A stretch of 64,000 nt of DNA from assembly GCF_024609245.1 (NCBI RefSeq), contig NZ_JANJYH010000001.1, positions 1-64,000 of the forward strand. The letters run 5' to 3'. Made by a program: the position numbers and the translations under genes. Below the pieces are notes generated by a model that did no database searches, was not told the DNA's origin, and saw only the letters and a list, made by a program, of their open reading frames with translations. Positions within the stretch are counted from its first letter, which is position 1. The number at the start of each line of letters is the position of its first letter. Source of the stretch: Haloarchaeobius sp. FL176 (GTDB lineage: Archaea; Halobacteriota; Halobacteria; Halobacteriales; Natrialbaceae). Positions 39,127 to 49,247 of the stretch are shown piece by piece.

Positions 39127-40118
39127 CACTCGACGGCCTCGATGGCGCGAGCCACCGCTTTGCAGACTCGACCCGCGTCCTTGCGGTCGTCGATTCGGAT
39201 GTCGGTTCGTTCGACCGGCCCGTCGAACTCGGCGTCGTCGTTCTCGTCGACGACGAACGCGTCGGCGAAGGGGTACGCCGTCGCCAGCCCCTCGGTGCTC
39301 GGCTCGGCGTTGACCGCCTGCATCAGCTTCCCGGCCGGCCCGGAGAACGCCTCGTCGCCGAGGAACGGCGAGACAGCGACGACGGTCGTCTCGTTGAGCG
39401 CGGCACCGAAGCCCGGAATCGATAGCATCGGTCCGATGCTCGTCACCGGGTTCGACGGTCCGATGACGACCGTGTCGTCGAGCGCGTCGAGCACGCCCGG
39501 GGCTGGCTCTGCCTTCGAGGAGCCGCGGAACTCGACGTTCTCGACCGTCGGCTCCCCGCCGTGGGCCACCCAGAACTCCTGGAAGTGCATCATCCCGTCT
39601 GGCGTGTGGATGAGGCTGGCGACCGGGTCGTTCGTCATCGGAAGCAGGTCGATCGTCAGCCCGAAGCCGGAGGCGAGTCGATCAGTGACCTCGGCGAGCG
39701 TCTGGCCCTGGTCGAGCAGGCTGGTACGTGTCACGTGGACCGCACGGTCCCTGTCGCCGATCTCCATGAACTCCGCGACCCCCGAGAAGCGCCGCCAGCG
39801 TGCGAGCTCTCGCCCCTCGGTCTGGCGGTCGTTCGGAAGGTACTGGGGGCCACCCTGTAGGCCGACCGCGTTCGCGATATCCGTGAGCGCATCGTGGGTC
39901 CGCGTGGTGTCACCCTCGATACCCCACCAGCGTTCGCGGTCGAGGAGCCCACCACCCTGAAAGACGAGCGTGTCGACGTCGGGACAGATAACCAGGCCGC
40001 CGAGTTCGATGTCGTCTCCGGTGTTCGCGATGACCGTCGTGTCGTCGGGGGAGAACGCAGCAGCGGCACCGTCGAGTAGTTTCGGTGTTCCGGTGCCACC
40101 GGAGAGGAACGTCACCAT
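39126..40118 (-). CDS. cofD: 2-phospho-L-lactate transferase (F420 biosynthesis)
   Basis: Joins the lactyl-phosphate (or PEP) donor to the deazaflavin Fo. The 330-residue protein starts [17 protein letters not shown] and has [20 protein letters not shown] (about 30-49) and [16 protein letters not shown] near 225-240, typical of CofD. It is the only recognised F420 gene in the window; cofE, cofC and cofGH are not here. Confidence 0.92.
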   Translation of the reverse strand: MVTFLSGGTGTPKLLDGAAAAFSPDDTTVIANTGDDIELGGLVICPDVDTLVFQGGGLLDRERWWGIEGDTTRTHDALTDIANAVGLQGGPQYLPNDRQTEGRELARWRRFSGVAEFMEIGDRDRAVHVTRTSLLDQGQTLAEVTDRLASGFGLTIDLLPMTNDPVASLIHTPDGMMHFQEFWVAHGGEPTVENVEFRGSSKAEPAPGVLDALDDTVVIGPSNPVTSIGPMLSIPGFGAALNETTVVAVSPFLGDEAFSGPAGKLMQAVNAEPSTEGLATAYPFADAFVVDENDDAEFDGPVERTDIRIDDRKDAGRVCKAVARAIEAVE

Positions 40119-40147
40119 GGACGAACCGTTCTGTGTCGGGACTATAA

Positions 40148-41710
40148 TCAGTTCCGGCCTTCACGGAGCCAGTCCGCGAAGCTCCCGGCGAGGAGCGTCT
40201 CCTCCTGAGCCTCGATGTACTCCCGCTGGGCGGCGTACACCGCCTCGTCGAACGCGGTGCCGCCGTCGACGAGCTCGCGGACGCGGTCGTGCTTCCAGCG
40301 CGCCGGCGTCGTGTGCTGGCGGACACGGACACGGAGCGGGTAGAGGAACGTCGCCGTGTCGTCGTCGCTCAGCCCCCGGTTCTGCAGGCCCTGCTCCGCG
40401 TGGTCGAGGATGTCCTCGTAGATGGCGACCGTGTCGGTCGACTGCTTGCCGTCGTTGGTGATCCAGGTGAAGTCGGCGTCGAGGCCGTCCCGCATCGCCC
40501 GGTAGAAGTTGTCGTGGGCGAGCTCCCAGTCGAGGTCCGCCACCGGATGTTCGAGCTTCGGCAGGGCCTCCATCAGCCCGGCGAACGCCGCCTGGAACGC
40601 GAGGCTGTCGCGGACCGTCGGCTGGGCGGCGATGGGACGGAACTCGATACGCGCGTTGGCGGCCGAGCGGGTCGGTCCGCCGAACACCGGCCGGACCCAC
40701 CGCCAGTACGTTCCGTGTTTGGTCCGGAAGTGGGCGAACTTGTCGTCGAACCGATTGGTCTCCTCGACCTCCAGCGGCACGAACGTGTCGTCCTCGGCGA
40801 TCCGGTCGACTGCCTCCTCGACCGTCTCGAAGTCCCGGGGAAACCGGACCTTACCCGCGGTGTCGGAGGCGGCGTTGAGCACCGTCTCGAAGACGCCGAT
40901 GCGGTGCTCCATCCACGCCTCGTCGAGGATGGTCTCGGCGTCGACCGACTCGTCGTACAGCTCCGGTGGGAAGAACGGCGAGTTGACACCGAGGGCGAGG
41001 AGTGGCCCGGCGACACGGAGCGCGTAGCTGAAGAACGTCGGGAGGTCTGCGGCGTGGGACACCTGATAGTGCGGCTGGATGGAGGTGATGAGGCTCTCCG
41101 GCAGCACCGTGTCGGCCTCGAGGTCGACGTTCGGTGCGTCGAGTCGCATCCCCGCGGTCGTCGACCGGTCGGTGTTCGCCATCGCGTGATAGCGCGCCGA
41201 GTCGCTCATGTTCGTCGCGATACGGATGCCGCGGTCCTCGACGCTGTCGGTGAGGTACTGGCTCGCCGACTCCCCCTCTGGAGGGATGGTCCACAGCGCG
41301 TCGCTGACGAGGCGCATCCCCTCCGGCCGGGTGCAGTCGAGGGCGGTCTCCAGTCTCGCCAGCACCTCGTGTTCCTGGGCGAGCAGGCCGTGACGGTTGA
41401 ACGGCTGCGGGCTCGTCGTCATCTCGGCGTTGTGGAGGCCGAGTTCCTTCTCGAACCCGATGAACTCGAGCAGTCGACGGGGGACGCGACGCAGGGGGTA
41501 GTCACCGTCGGTTCGGTGTCGCTCCGCATCGGGCTCCGAGACCGCGTAGAACTCGTACTCCAGGCCGACGATGGCCTGGGGGTTGTCGAACGTCCCCGCC
41601 TTCAACTCCTCTTTCAGCACTGCGGTGTCGTCGTCGACCTTGGCCTGAAACGCCTCGCGGTCGACGGACAACGCCGACTGGACTCGTTCGGCGAGGTCGT
41701 CGTCTGGCAT
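40148..41710 (-). CDS. GCS2-family carboxylate-amine ligase, second paralogue
   Basis: The 520-residue protein has [13 protein letters not shown] (about 49-61), [20 protein letters not shown] (about 91-110) and [20 protein letters not shown] near 355, the pattern of glutamate-cysteine ligase-like enzymes. It is about 160 residues longer than GshA in this window and differs strongly. It is 29 bp upstream of cofD on the same strand. The substrate is unknown; ATP-dependent glutamate ligation to another amine is plausible. Confidence 0.75.
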   Translation of the reverse strand: MPDDDLAERVQSALSVDREAFQAKVDDDTAVLKEELKAGTFDNPQAIVGLEYEFYAVSEPDAERHRTDGDYPLRRVPRRLLEFIGFEKELGLHNAEMTTSPQPFNRHGLLAQEHEVLARLETALDCTRPEGMRLVSDALWTIPPEGESASQYLTDSVEDRGIRIATNMSDSARYHAMANTDRSTTAGMRLDAPNVDLEADTVLPESLITSIQPHYQVSHAADLPTFFSYALRVAGPLLALGVNSPFFPPELYDESVDAETILDEAWMEHRIGVFETVLNAASDTAGKVRFPRDFETVEEAVDRIAEDDTFVPLEVEETNRFDDKFAHFRTKHGTYWRWVRPVFGGPTRSAANARIEFRPIAAQPTVRDSLAFQAAFAGLMEALPKLEHPVADLDWELAHDNFYRAMRDGLDADFTWITNDGKQSTDTVAIYEDILDHAEQGLQNRGLSDDDTATFLYPLRVRVRQHTTPARWKHDRVRELVDGGTAFDEAVYAAQREYIEAQEETLLAGSFADWLREGRN

Positions 41711-41943
41711 GGGGGACAGTCGGACGGGTGTGCTCTAAAAACCCGTGGGTCAGCAGGTTGGCGTCGGTGGCGAGCAGGCGACACTGGATGCGCCCGAGGG
41801 ACCGTGTCGCGCACCCGCGTTCCCCCTCGGGACCGGTCGGTCTGGCACGCCGACGTTGGCCCCGGCTTCCCTGATAAAGTCCGGGTCGTGGTTGGCGGCG
41901 GAATCCGACCGGTTTATCCCCCAGTCACCGGTACGCTCGGTCG

Positions 41944-43596
41944 ATGAAGTTCGCGTCGTTCGCCGAGCGTGCGGCGGCAATGGAGGCGGAGCCGGCGGAC
42001 CTCGAGACGGTCGCCCTCGTCAGCGACCTGTTCGCAGCGGCCGAGGACGACCTCGCCGTCGTCGCACGGTTCGTACAGGGCCGCGTGTTCCCAGCGTGGG
42101 ACGAGCGCAAGCTCGACGTGGGGTCGAGTACGTGCTACACCGCCATCGCCCGCGCGGCCGGCCCGAACGTCGACGCCGACGACGTGGAGGCACGCGTCGC
42201 CGAAGTCGGTGAGGTCGGTGCCGTCGCAGCGGAGTACGAGTTCGGCGGCCAGACGGGGCTCGATGCATTCGGTGCCGGGGGCGGCGGGGACGACCGGACC
42301 GTGACATCGGTCTACGGGGACCTGGTCGCGCTCGCGTCCACCGAGGGAGCGGGGAGCGAGAGCGCGAAGGTGGACCGGCTGTTCGGGCTGTTCAACGAGA
42401 GCGAGGGACGGGAGGCCCGATACCTCGCACGTCTTGTCCTCGCGGAGATGCGAATCGGCGTCGGCGAGGGCACCGTCAGGGACGCCATCGCGGACGCGTT
42501 CGACGTGCCGGTCGACGCCGTCGAGCGGGCGCTCCAGGTGTCGAACGATTACGGGCTGGTCGCGGAGACGGCCCGGAACGAGGGTGAGGCGGGTGTAGCC
42601 GCGATGGACCTCGAAGTCGGCCGTCCCGTCCAGCCGATGCTCGCGCAGGCCGGCACCGCGAGCGACGCGCTGGCAGAGTGGGGAACCGCCGCGGTCGAGA
42701 CCAAGTTCGACGGCGCACGCGTGCAGGTCCACTGGGACGGCGACGAGGTCTCGGTGTACTCGCGAAACATGGAGGACGTGACCGACGCACTTCCGGAGGT
42801 CGGCGAGTTCGTCCGCGAGCACTGCGACGCGCCGGCCATCCTCGACGGCGAGGTCGTCGCCGTGGACGACGACGGCGAACCGTTGCCGTTCCAGCAGGTG
42901 CTACGGCGGTTCCGCCGGAAGCACGACGTAGCGCAGGCCAGAGAATGGGTAACCGTCGAGCTGCGGGCCTTCGACTGCCTGCACGCCGGAGGCGACGACC
43001 TGCTCGACGTGCCCCTCCGCGAGCGGTACGGACGCCTCCGGGAGACCATCGACGCGGGCGTCGATGACCTGCTCCTGACCGACGACCCGGAGACGGTCGC
43101 GGTCCACGAGGCCGACGCGCTGGCCGCGGGTCACGAGGGTATCATGCTCAAGGACCCCGAGTCGACGTACTCGCCCGGCAAGCGCGGCCAGAACTGGCTC
43201 AAGCGCAAACCCGACGTGGAGACACTCGACTGCGTCGTCGTCGGCGCGGAGTGGGGCGAGGGGCGGCGGGCGAACCTCTTCGGGACGTTCCACATCGCGG
43301 TGCGTGACGGCGACGACTACCTGCCGGTCGGGAAGGTCGCCACCGGTGTCACCGACGAGGAACTGGCCGAGCTCACCGAGCGGCTCGAACAGCACGTCGC
43401 CACCGAATCCGGCCGCGACGTGACGTTCGAGCCGGCCGTCGTCTTCGAGGTCGGCTACGAGGAGATACAGACCTCGCCGACGTACGAGTCGGGCTACGCG
43501 CTCCGGTTCCCGCGGTTCGTCTCCGTTCGCGACGACAAGGCACCCGCGGACGCGGACTCGCTGACCCGGCTCGAACGGCTCGCCGAGTCGCAGTGA
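41944..43596 (+). CDS. lig: ATP-dependent DNA ligase
   Basis: The replicative ligase that seals Okazaki fragments. The 550-residue protein has an N-terminal DNA-binding domain (1-220), the adenylation lysine Lys254 in ETKFDGARVQVH, motif III AFDCLH near 345, motif IV EGIMLKDPESTYSPG and motif V NWLKRKP, and the OB domain (about 420-550). TATA-like TTTATC (41913-41918) is 26 nt before the ATG. The 233-bp gap before it shows nothing else. Confidence 0.94.
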   Translation: MKFASFAERAAAMEAEPADLETVALVSDLFAAAEDDLAVVARFVQGRVFPAWDERKLDVGSSTCYTAIARAAGPNVDADDVEARVAEVGEVGAVAAEYEFGGQTGLDAFGAGGGGDDRTVTSVYGDLVALASTEGAGSESAKVDRLFGLFNESEGREARYLARLVLAEMRIGVGEGTVRDAIADAFDVPVDAVERALQVSNDYGLVAETARNEGEAGVAAMDLEVGRPVQPMLAQAGTASDALAEWGTAAVETKFDGARVQVHWDGDEVSVYSRNMEDVTDALPEVGEFVREHCDAPAILDGEVVAVDDDGEPLPFQQVLRRFRRKHDVAQAREWVTVELRAFDCLHAGGDDLLDVPLRERYGRLRETIDAGVDDLLLTDDPETVAVHEADALAAGHEGIMLKDPESTYSPGKRGQNWLKRKPDVETLDCVVVGAEWGEGRRANLFGTFHIAVRDGDDYLPVGKVATGVTDEELAELTERLEQHVATESGRDVTFEPAVVFEVGYEEIQTSPTYESGYALRFPRFVSVRDDKAPADADSLTRLERLAESQ

Positions 43597-43690
43597 CACC
43601 TTGAATTTCCCTGGTTTCGTCGACTGTCGGGCGGGTTGGCCGACGAATCGGCAAACACGCTTTTGTCCATCGGTATCCCTTCGTGGCTGT

Positions 43691-44209
43691 ATGGGAATCG
43701 GCACACCGCCGGACGACATCGGCGACGACAAACCCGAATGGGTTCGCGAACGTGCCGACGAACTCGACGTCCAACCCGCCGTCGTCTGGGACTATCTGGA
43801 GGAGAAGACGGGTGGTGTCGCAACCGTCGACGAACACCGCACGCGCCTCGCGAAGCTGCTCGGCGCACATCTCGGTCGGCCCATGCTCTCCGACCACTAC
43901 CGCGTCCAGATCTACGACGGCCCGACCGGCCGCTACGACTACGTGAAAGGGACCCACTACGCACGAGACGTTACCGACGACGTTCGCGAGGTCGTGCGGA
44001 CGCTCGTCGACGAACATCAGCTGGTGGTCGAACTGGACGGCACCACCGGCATCGCGGTCCGCTACGACGAGCCGGTGCCGTCGGCGGACGCCTGTCTCGC
44101 CGCGGAGCTCTGCCGTCGCGCCTTCGACACGACGCTCGACGGGCTCGGCGACGAGGTGTACGAGGTCGTGGACCAAGACACCCGCCACTCGTGGACCACG
44201 GTCGACTGA
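43691..44209 (+). CDS. Conserved haloarchaeal protein of unknown function
   Basis: The 172-residue acidic protein contains ELDVQPAVVWDYLEEKTGG (about 24-42), YDGPTGRYDYVKGTHYARDV (about 77-96) and SADACLAAELCRRAFDTTLD (about 134-153). It has no membrane segment or recognised motif. A TATA-like TTTTGT (43661-43666) is 25 nt before the ATG, supporting the start. No family assigned. Confidence 0.65.
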   Translation: MGIGTPPDDIGDDKPEWVRERADELDVQPAVVWDYLEEKTGGVATVDEHRTRLAKLLGAHLGRPMLSDHYRVQIYDGPTGRYDYVKGTHYARDVTDDVREVVRTLVDEHQLVVELDGTTGIAVRYDEPVPSADACLAAELCRRAFDTTLDGLGDEVYEVVDQDTRHSWTTVD

Positions 44210-44269
44210 GACGTACTGCCGCGACCCGCATCCACCGTCGTTTTGCCCCGGCCGTACCAACGGACAGCC

Positions 44270-45022
44270 ATGACGATCCGCCACGACGGCCTGCTCGTCG
44301 ACTGGCTCGGCTACGCGACCACGCGCATCGAAGCACCGGACGGGACCGTCGTCTACCTCGACCCCGGCCGGTACGGCGTCCTCTCGGGCGAGTGGACACC
44401 GCCGGGCGAGGAGGACCTTCCCCATCCGGAACCGCAGAACGACTACCCGAAGGACGGCGACCTCGTCTGTGTCACGCACGACCACCACTACGACACCGAC
44501 GCCATCCAGCGCGTGGCGACGCAGGAGGCGACCGTCGTCGTCTACGAGGGCGTGGACGCCGCGAACATCGACCGCGACGTGACGCCGGTCGACGACCTCC
44601 CCTACGAGGTCGTCCGCGTCACCGACGAGGACCACCTGTCGGCTGCCGGGGTCGAGTGCTGGAGCGTCCCGGCGTACAACGACCCCGACGGGCCACGCGC
44701 CGGCCCCGACGGCTCCGTCACCCACCCGCCGGGGTTCGGCTGTGGCTTCCTGCTCTCCGTTGCCGACGTGACCGTCTTCTGGCCCGGTGACTCCGACGCA
44801 CTCGATGGATTCGCCGAACTCGACGTGTCGCTGTTCCTCGCCAACATCGGCGGCACGGTCGTCAGCGACCGCCACGAAGCCGCGGGCCTGGCCGATCGCC
44901 TGGACCCCGACCTGGTCCTGCCGGTCCACTACAACACCATCGACATCCTCACCACGGACTCCGCGGCGTTCGCGGTCGACGTGGCCCGCCGCGGCGTCCC
45001 GGTCGTGCTGGACGAGAACTAA
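44270..45022 (+). CDS. MBL-fold (UlaG-like) metal-dependent hydrolase
   Basis: The 250-residue protein has the metallo-beta-lactamase fold with DWLGYATTRIEAPDGTVVYL at 10-29, the metal motif THDHHYDTDAI (about 67-77), a further aspartate in FWPGDSDALDGF (about 170-181) and the last histidine in LVLPVHYNT (about 222-230). It resembles UlaG/YtnP-like L-ascorbate-6-phosphate lactonase relatives; the substrate is unknown. Confidence 0.82.
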   Translation: MTIRHDGLLVDWLGYATTRIEAPDGTVVYLDPGRYGVLSGEWTPPGEEDLPHPEPQNDYPKDGDLVCVTHDHHYDTDAIQRVATQEATVVVYEGVDAANIDRDVTPVDDLPYEVVRVTDEDHLSAAGVECWSVPAYNDPDGPRAGPDGSVTHPPGFGCGFLLSVADVTVFWPGDSDALDGFAELDVSLFLANIGGTVVSDRHEAAGLADRLDPDLVLPVHYNTIDILTTDSAAFAVDVARRGVPVVLDEN

Positions 45023-45051
45023 TCAACGAACGACAGAACTGTCGAAGCCGA

Positions 45052-46143
45052 TCAGAGGACGCCCATGTCGGTGAGCCGCTCCGGTAGGTAGGTGTCGGTG
45101 ACGAAGTCGAGGCCGTTGGCAGCCAGTGCCTGCTGCTCGGCCTTCTTCCCGATGTCGAGCTGGAGCTCGATCTGTTCGGTCCAGAACTCGTCCTGGAACC
45201 GGGGGTCCTCCAACTCGGACTCCAGCGCGTTCACGTCGGAGTCGGCGAGCGGGTCCGTCGGCAGGTCGTACTCGACGATGTCCTGCGGGCGGATGCCGAC
45301 GTAGCGTGCCTCCGGCGTCGCGAGGTACTTCGAGAGGTGTGCGGACTTGATGGAGCCGTACGCGACAGAGCCGAAGATGCGGTACGACCACGGGTCGCCG
45401 TCAGTGAACACCAGCACCGGGAGATCGAGTTCGTCGTGCAGGCGTTTCGTGACGCGGCGGGTCGCCCGGGCGGGCTGGCCCTTCAGGTGGACGATGAGGC
45501 AGTTGTACTCCGTGTCGAAGCCGTTCTCGACGAGCCGGTCGCGCATCCCACCGGTCTCCACGCAGAGGACGAAGTCGGTGTCGTGGTCCGTGAACTCGAT
45601 GGTGTCCGGGTTGTTGGGTATCTGGTAGCCGCCCTCGCCGACGTCCTTCTGACAGTGGATCTGGCGTTCGCCCCGCCGGGTCTGCTCGATGAGTTCGAGC
45701 GGGCCGATGAGGGTCGCACCCGACTCCTCGGGGCGCATGTGGAAGTCCTCGCGCTTGACCTCGCTGACGATCTCCAGGTCCTCGACGAGCTTGTTCGATT
45801 CGTCCTGCCCGTTGAACTGTGCCTCCTCGGCGTCCCAGGACTCGGAGAGGTAGTACAGCTCACGCAGTGTCGACGAGCGGTCCTCGTCGAGCTGTCTCGC
45901 GAGGAACTCGATGGTGTAGATCGCCTTCAGGAGCTTGCGTGCGCCCCGGACGGAGTTCGCCGAGCGGGTGGACGTACGGTCGCCGTACACCCACACGTCG
46001 CTCGCCTCGTCGTACTCGATGTTTGACTTCGTCCGGGTCGGGAGCGTCATCGACGGGACGTCCCCGCGCTCGAACTGGTCGTAGAACTCCGCGGCGAGGT
46101 CGATGAGTTGCTGTCGTGCGTCTGCGTCTGTGTCGGTGCTCAT
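45052..46143 (-). CDS. top6A: DNA topoisomerase VI subunit A
   Basis: The Spo11-like cleaving subunit. The 363-residue protein carries the catalytic tyrosine region [20 protein letters not shown] (about 98-117) and the Toprim domain with [17 protein letters not shown] and [18 protein letters not shown] (about 245-262). One base separates it from top6B, so the two subunits are co-transcribed. The arrangement of top6B-top6A diverging from gyrB-gyrA is characteristic of haloarchaea. Confidence 0.95.
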   Translation of the reverse strand: MSTDTDADARQQLIDLAAEFYDQFERGDVPSMTLPTRTKSNIEYDEASDVWVYGDRTSTRSANSVRGARKLLKAIYTIEFLARQLDEDRSSTLRELYYLSESWDAEEAQFNGQDESNKLVEDLEIVSEVKREDFHMRPEESGATLIGPLELIEQTRRGERQIHCQKDVGEGGYQIPNNPDTIEFTDHDTDFVLCVETGGMRDRLVENGFDTEYNCLIVHLKGQPARATRRVTKRLHDELDLPVLVFTDGDPWSYRIFGSVAYGSIKSAHLSKYLATPEARYVGIRPQDIVEYDLPTDPLADSDVNALESELEDPRFQDEFWTEQIELQLDIGKKAEQQALAANGLDFVTDTYLPERLTDMGVL

Positions 46144-46144
46144 A

Positions 46145-48622
46145 TCAGTTGGTCACGGTGAGTTTCGGTCCCTCGACCCCGCTGACGGAGAGGTCGAACG
46201 ATGCGTCGGTGGCGACGGTGTACTCGAGGACCGCCTCGTCGCCCGAGCTCACCTCCGGCTGCCACTTGACGAACCACTCGCCGTCCATCTCGACGACGCT
46301 CGCGCCGTCGGTCAGGTTCGAGGGTTCGGCGGTGACGATGTCCGTCAGCTCCGGCGACTCCTTCGTCGAGGCGTTGTTCTCGATGCGGACGGTCACGGTC
46401 TGGCCGTCGCCGTTCTCCGTCGTCTCGCGCTCGACGAGGACGTTGTTCATGATGCGGGCCAGCGCGTCGTCGTAGTTCGGCTCCGGTCGCCCGGTCACCT
46501 CGGCGACCTTCGTCGCCATCCGGGGCATGATGTCCGCGAGCACGTTCTGCTTCTGCTGGCGTTTCCGCATCGAGCGCTGCTTCTTCAGGTACGACTTGAG
46601 GTCGCGTGCGGCCTCCCGCACTGCGAGCTCGATTTCGTCCTCGATTTCAGGGACTGAGGCGACGGCGTCCTTCGACTCGCTCGTGAAGGGGACGTTCGTC
46701 GAGGCGACGTGGACCATGATGACGACGGGGCCGTTGGGAACGCCGCGGCCGCCCGGCTGGTCGAGGTTGTAGTTCCGCCAGCCGATATCCTGGATGACCT
46801 GCGTGATGGCACAGCCACCGCGCTTGTAGACGAGCGGAACGCGGTTCGCGTAGCGGAGTAACTGGGCCTGTCCCTCGGCCTCGATGTCGCCGCCGTAGGC
46901 GATGCCGGCCTCGACGACGAACGGGTCGCCGGCGGTCACCTCGGCGTCGCGTGTCGCCGCCGAGTAGAACTCCGCGTCGAACTCCTTGCGGAGGCCGGCC
47001 TCGACGAGTTCTGCCGAGATGGGCGAGAGACAGGAGGTCGGTGGCGCGATGATGTCGGTCATCCGCATCGCGGCGACGAGGTCGCCGACGCCCTGCCTGT
47101 CCGCGGCGAGGTCGCGGACCTTCGGCGGGTCGTCCGGGACCGTCACCATCGTCCCCCACAGCTCCTCGACGACGTTCTCCCGGGCGGTGTCGCCGAAGGT
47201 CGCGTCCTCGCGCTCCTCGGTCATGTCCGCGGCGCGGTCGACGTAGTCGCGGACGGTATCCCTGTGGAGTCGATTCCGGCGGGCGTCCAGGTCCTCGGTG
47301 TCATCACCCTCGGGGACGAACTTCGCGGCCAGCCGGTCGGCGAACGCGACCACGACCGCGTCGTCCTTCTGCACCGAAGTGGCGGCGTCGGCGTGGGCGC
47401 GCACGTCGTCGCGGATTCGCGACGTATCGTCTGCCTCCTCGTCCTCGCTGGTGACACCGTAGCCCGTGATGGCGGTCCAGACACCCTCGACGACGTTCCC
47501 GCGGACGGTGGAGCCGAACTGGGCCTCGGCCTCGACGGCCTCGGCGGCCGCCTCCACCGCCGCGGCGACCTGATGGTGTGCGACGCGACCGTCGGCAGCA
47601 CGGTCGCCGAGTGCGGCGACGACCTGGTCCGCGAACGCGCCGACCGCCTCGGCGGGCTTGTTGTTCACCGCCTCGGTGACTGCCGCGATGACGGCGTCGT
47701 CGTCCGGCAGCGACCACGCCATCTCGCGGCCGTAGTGGCGGTCGCGGAACGCGTCGACGATGTTGTCCGCGGTCTTGCGGCCGACGCGGGTGAACTCGGT
47801 CTGGAGGAAGCCCGACACCGAGTGCGAGTCGGTCGCCTTCAGCATCTTGAGGACGTTCCCGAGCTCGACCCCGTGTGGGTGCGGGCGGATCTCCTCGGTC
47901 TCCTCGGGGAGGTCGGCGTCGTAGTCGGCTTTGGCGACGAACTCCTGGTTCGGCTCCGAGAAGGAGATGGTCGCGTGCGGGTTGACGACCGCGGTGTGTT
48001 TGATGTAGTCCTGTAGCTGTTGACGGGCACGCATGTTCCCCGCCATCTCCAGTTCGATGCGTGTGCCGTGTGTGTCGCCGAGGTCGGACTCGCCCGGGGT
48101 GAGCTCGCGCTCGTCGCGGATCTCGGGCTCGTTGTCGTCCGTGTCGATGACGAGTTCGAACTCCATCACCGTCTCCGACCCCTTCGTCCGGGAGGTGATC
48201 TTTGCGGGTTTCCCGCTGGTCAGCTGGGAGTACAGGACCGCAGCGGAGATGCCGATACCCTGCTGGCCGCGGGACTGTTCGCGCGCGTGGAACCGGCTAC
48301 CGTACAGCAACTTCCCGAAGATCTTCGGTATCTGCGCTTTCGTGATACCGGGGCCGTTGTCCTCGACGGCGAGCCGGTAGTAGTCGCCGGACTCGGTTAT
48401 CTCGACGGAGATGTTCGGTCGAATCCGGGCCTCCTCCGTGGCGTCCAGCGCGTTGTCGACGGCCTCCTTGACGGCCGTGACGAGCGCCCGGGCCTCGGAG
48501 TCGAACCCGAGCATCTGCTTGTTCTTCTCGAAGAACTCGGCGATGGAGATGGCCCGCTGGCTCTCGGCCAACTCCTCGGCGATGCCCGCCTCTTCGCCGA
48601 GTGTCTGCTGGAAGGACGTCAT
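46145..48622 (-). CDS. top6B: DNA topoisomerase VI subunit B
   Basis: The GHKL ATPase subunit. N-box [15 protein letters not shown] starts at residue 53; VEDNGPGI and the G2 region [15 protein letters not shown] follow. The H2TH and transducer domains come next, and a C-terminal Ig-like domain (about 730-825). At 825 residues it is much longer than Sulfolobus Top6B (about 530). An acidic helical insertion of roughly 250 residues (about 290-530) with two similar blocks ([17 protein letters not shown] and [17 protein letters not shown]) accounts for much of it. Confidence 0.94.
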   Translation of the reverse strand: MTSFQQTLGEEAGIAEELAESQRAISIAEFFEKNKQMLGFDSEARALVTAVKEAVDNALDATEEARIRPNISVEITESGDYYRLAVEDNGPGITKAQIPKIFGKLLYGSRFHAREQSRGQQGIGISAAVLYSQLTSGKPAKITSRTKGSETVMEFELVIDTDDNEPEIRDERELTPGESDLGDTHGTRIELEMAGNMRARQQLQDYIKHTAVVNPHATISFSEPNQEFVAKADYDADLPEETEEIRPHPHGVELGNVLKMLKATDSHSVSGFLQTEFTRVGRKTADNIVDAFRDRHYGREMAWSLPDDDAVIAAVTEAVNNKPAEAVGAFADQVVAALGDRAADGRVAHHQVAAAVEAAAEAVEAEAQFGSTVRGNVVEGVWTAITGYGVTSEDEEADDTSRIRDDVRAHADAATSVQKDDAVVVAFADRLAAKFVPEGDDTEDLDARRNRLHRDTVRDYVDRAADMTEEREDATFGDTARENVVEELWGTMVTVPDDPPKVRDLAADRQGVGDLVAAMRMTDIIAPPTSCLSPISAELVEAGLRKEFDAEFYSAATRDAEVTAGDPFVVEAGIAYGGDIEAEGQAQLLRYANRVPLVYKRGGCAITQVIQDIGWRNYNLDQPGGRGVPNGPVVIMVHVASTNVPFTSESKDAVASVPEIEDEIELAVREAARDLKSYLKKQRSMRKRQQKQNVLADIMPRMATKVAEVTGRPEPNYDDALARIMNNVLVERETTENGDGQTVTVRIENNASTKESPELTDIVTAEPSNLTDGASVVEMDGEWFVKWQPEVSSGDEAVLEYTVATDASFDLSVSGVEGPKLTVTN

Positions 48623-48735
48623 TCTGTACTCCCTCTTTCCGCGGCCGAGGTTAAAAGGGGTACGCTGGCGGAGTGAAAGTGGAACGAACGGCCGGCAGAG
48701 TCAAACCACGACCCTTCGTATCAACGGAACAAGAG

Positions 48736-49059
48736 ATGGTCGTCTCCACGGCGGGTGACCCCGGCTACGGCGTGCTCCTGACCGGCGTGGCCCTCGTCGC
48801 GCTGGTCGTGGCGACCCGGACGACGATGCTGCTCGTCCAGCGCGGCGCCTTCGGGGAGAGCAGGCCCTGGCTCTCCGCCGGGGTCGCCGTCTGCGAGGCC
48901 AACGCGCTCCTGCTCGTCGCACTCACTGGCTACCTGCTGTCGTCCAACCAGCCCGTGCCGTTGGCACTGTTGCTGGCTGGTGCCGGGGTGATGCTCGCCG
49001 CCCTCGGCTCCTACCGATGGGTGGTGACCCACACGGCGGACGTTCGAGGAAACCACTGA
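48736..49059 (+). CDS. Three-helix membrane protein
   Basis: The 107-residue protein has three hydrophobic helices (about 13-33, 47-67, 73-95). It sits between the divergent top6 and gyrase operons and 188 bp before gyrB. It has no recognised family. The start at 48736 was chosen because the longer frame begins with a charged region overlapping the top6B promoter. Confidence 0.55.
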   Translation: MVVSTAGDPGYGVLLTGVALVALVVATRTTMLLVQRGAFGESRPWLSAGVAVCEANALLLVALTGYLLSSNQPVPLALLLAGAGVMLAALGSYRWVVTHTADVRGNH

Positions 49060-49183
49060 CCGCACTGCCCGGACACTCGGCTTCGGTGTGCCGTGTTCGG
49101 CGTCACCGACGCCCACTCTTCGTTCGGCCTCGTCGGTGCGTCTTCCTGACGAAAATCGTGACAGGGGACTGCAACGAGGTCGG

Positions 49184-49216
49184 ACACGCGCGAGCGCGCA
49201 CACGTGACTTTTATTA
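49184..49216 (+). promoter_or_regulatory. gyrBA promoter with alternating purine-pyrimidine tract
   Basis: TATA box TTTTATTA (49209-49216) lies 32 nt before the gyrB ATG. Immediately upstream, 49184-49192 and 49194-49206 are strictly alternating purine-pyrimidine (CA/CG/TG steps) with one extra purine between. Such tracts can switch to Z-DNA under negative supercoiling. In Halobacterium an alternating tract near the bop TATA box confers supercoiling sensitivity. The tract also contains a CGCGC-GA-GCGCG palindrome (49187-49198). Confidence 0.6.
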
Positions 49217-49247
49217 CCCCACGTCATCTACCCGGAATCAGGTTTTC

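Noticed and set aside
40289-41947. 552-residue plus-strand frame
   Set aside because: It is the antisense shadow of the GCS2-family gene; G+C-rich codons with G/C third positions keep the opposite frame open.
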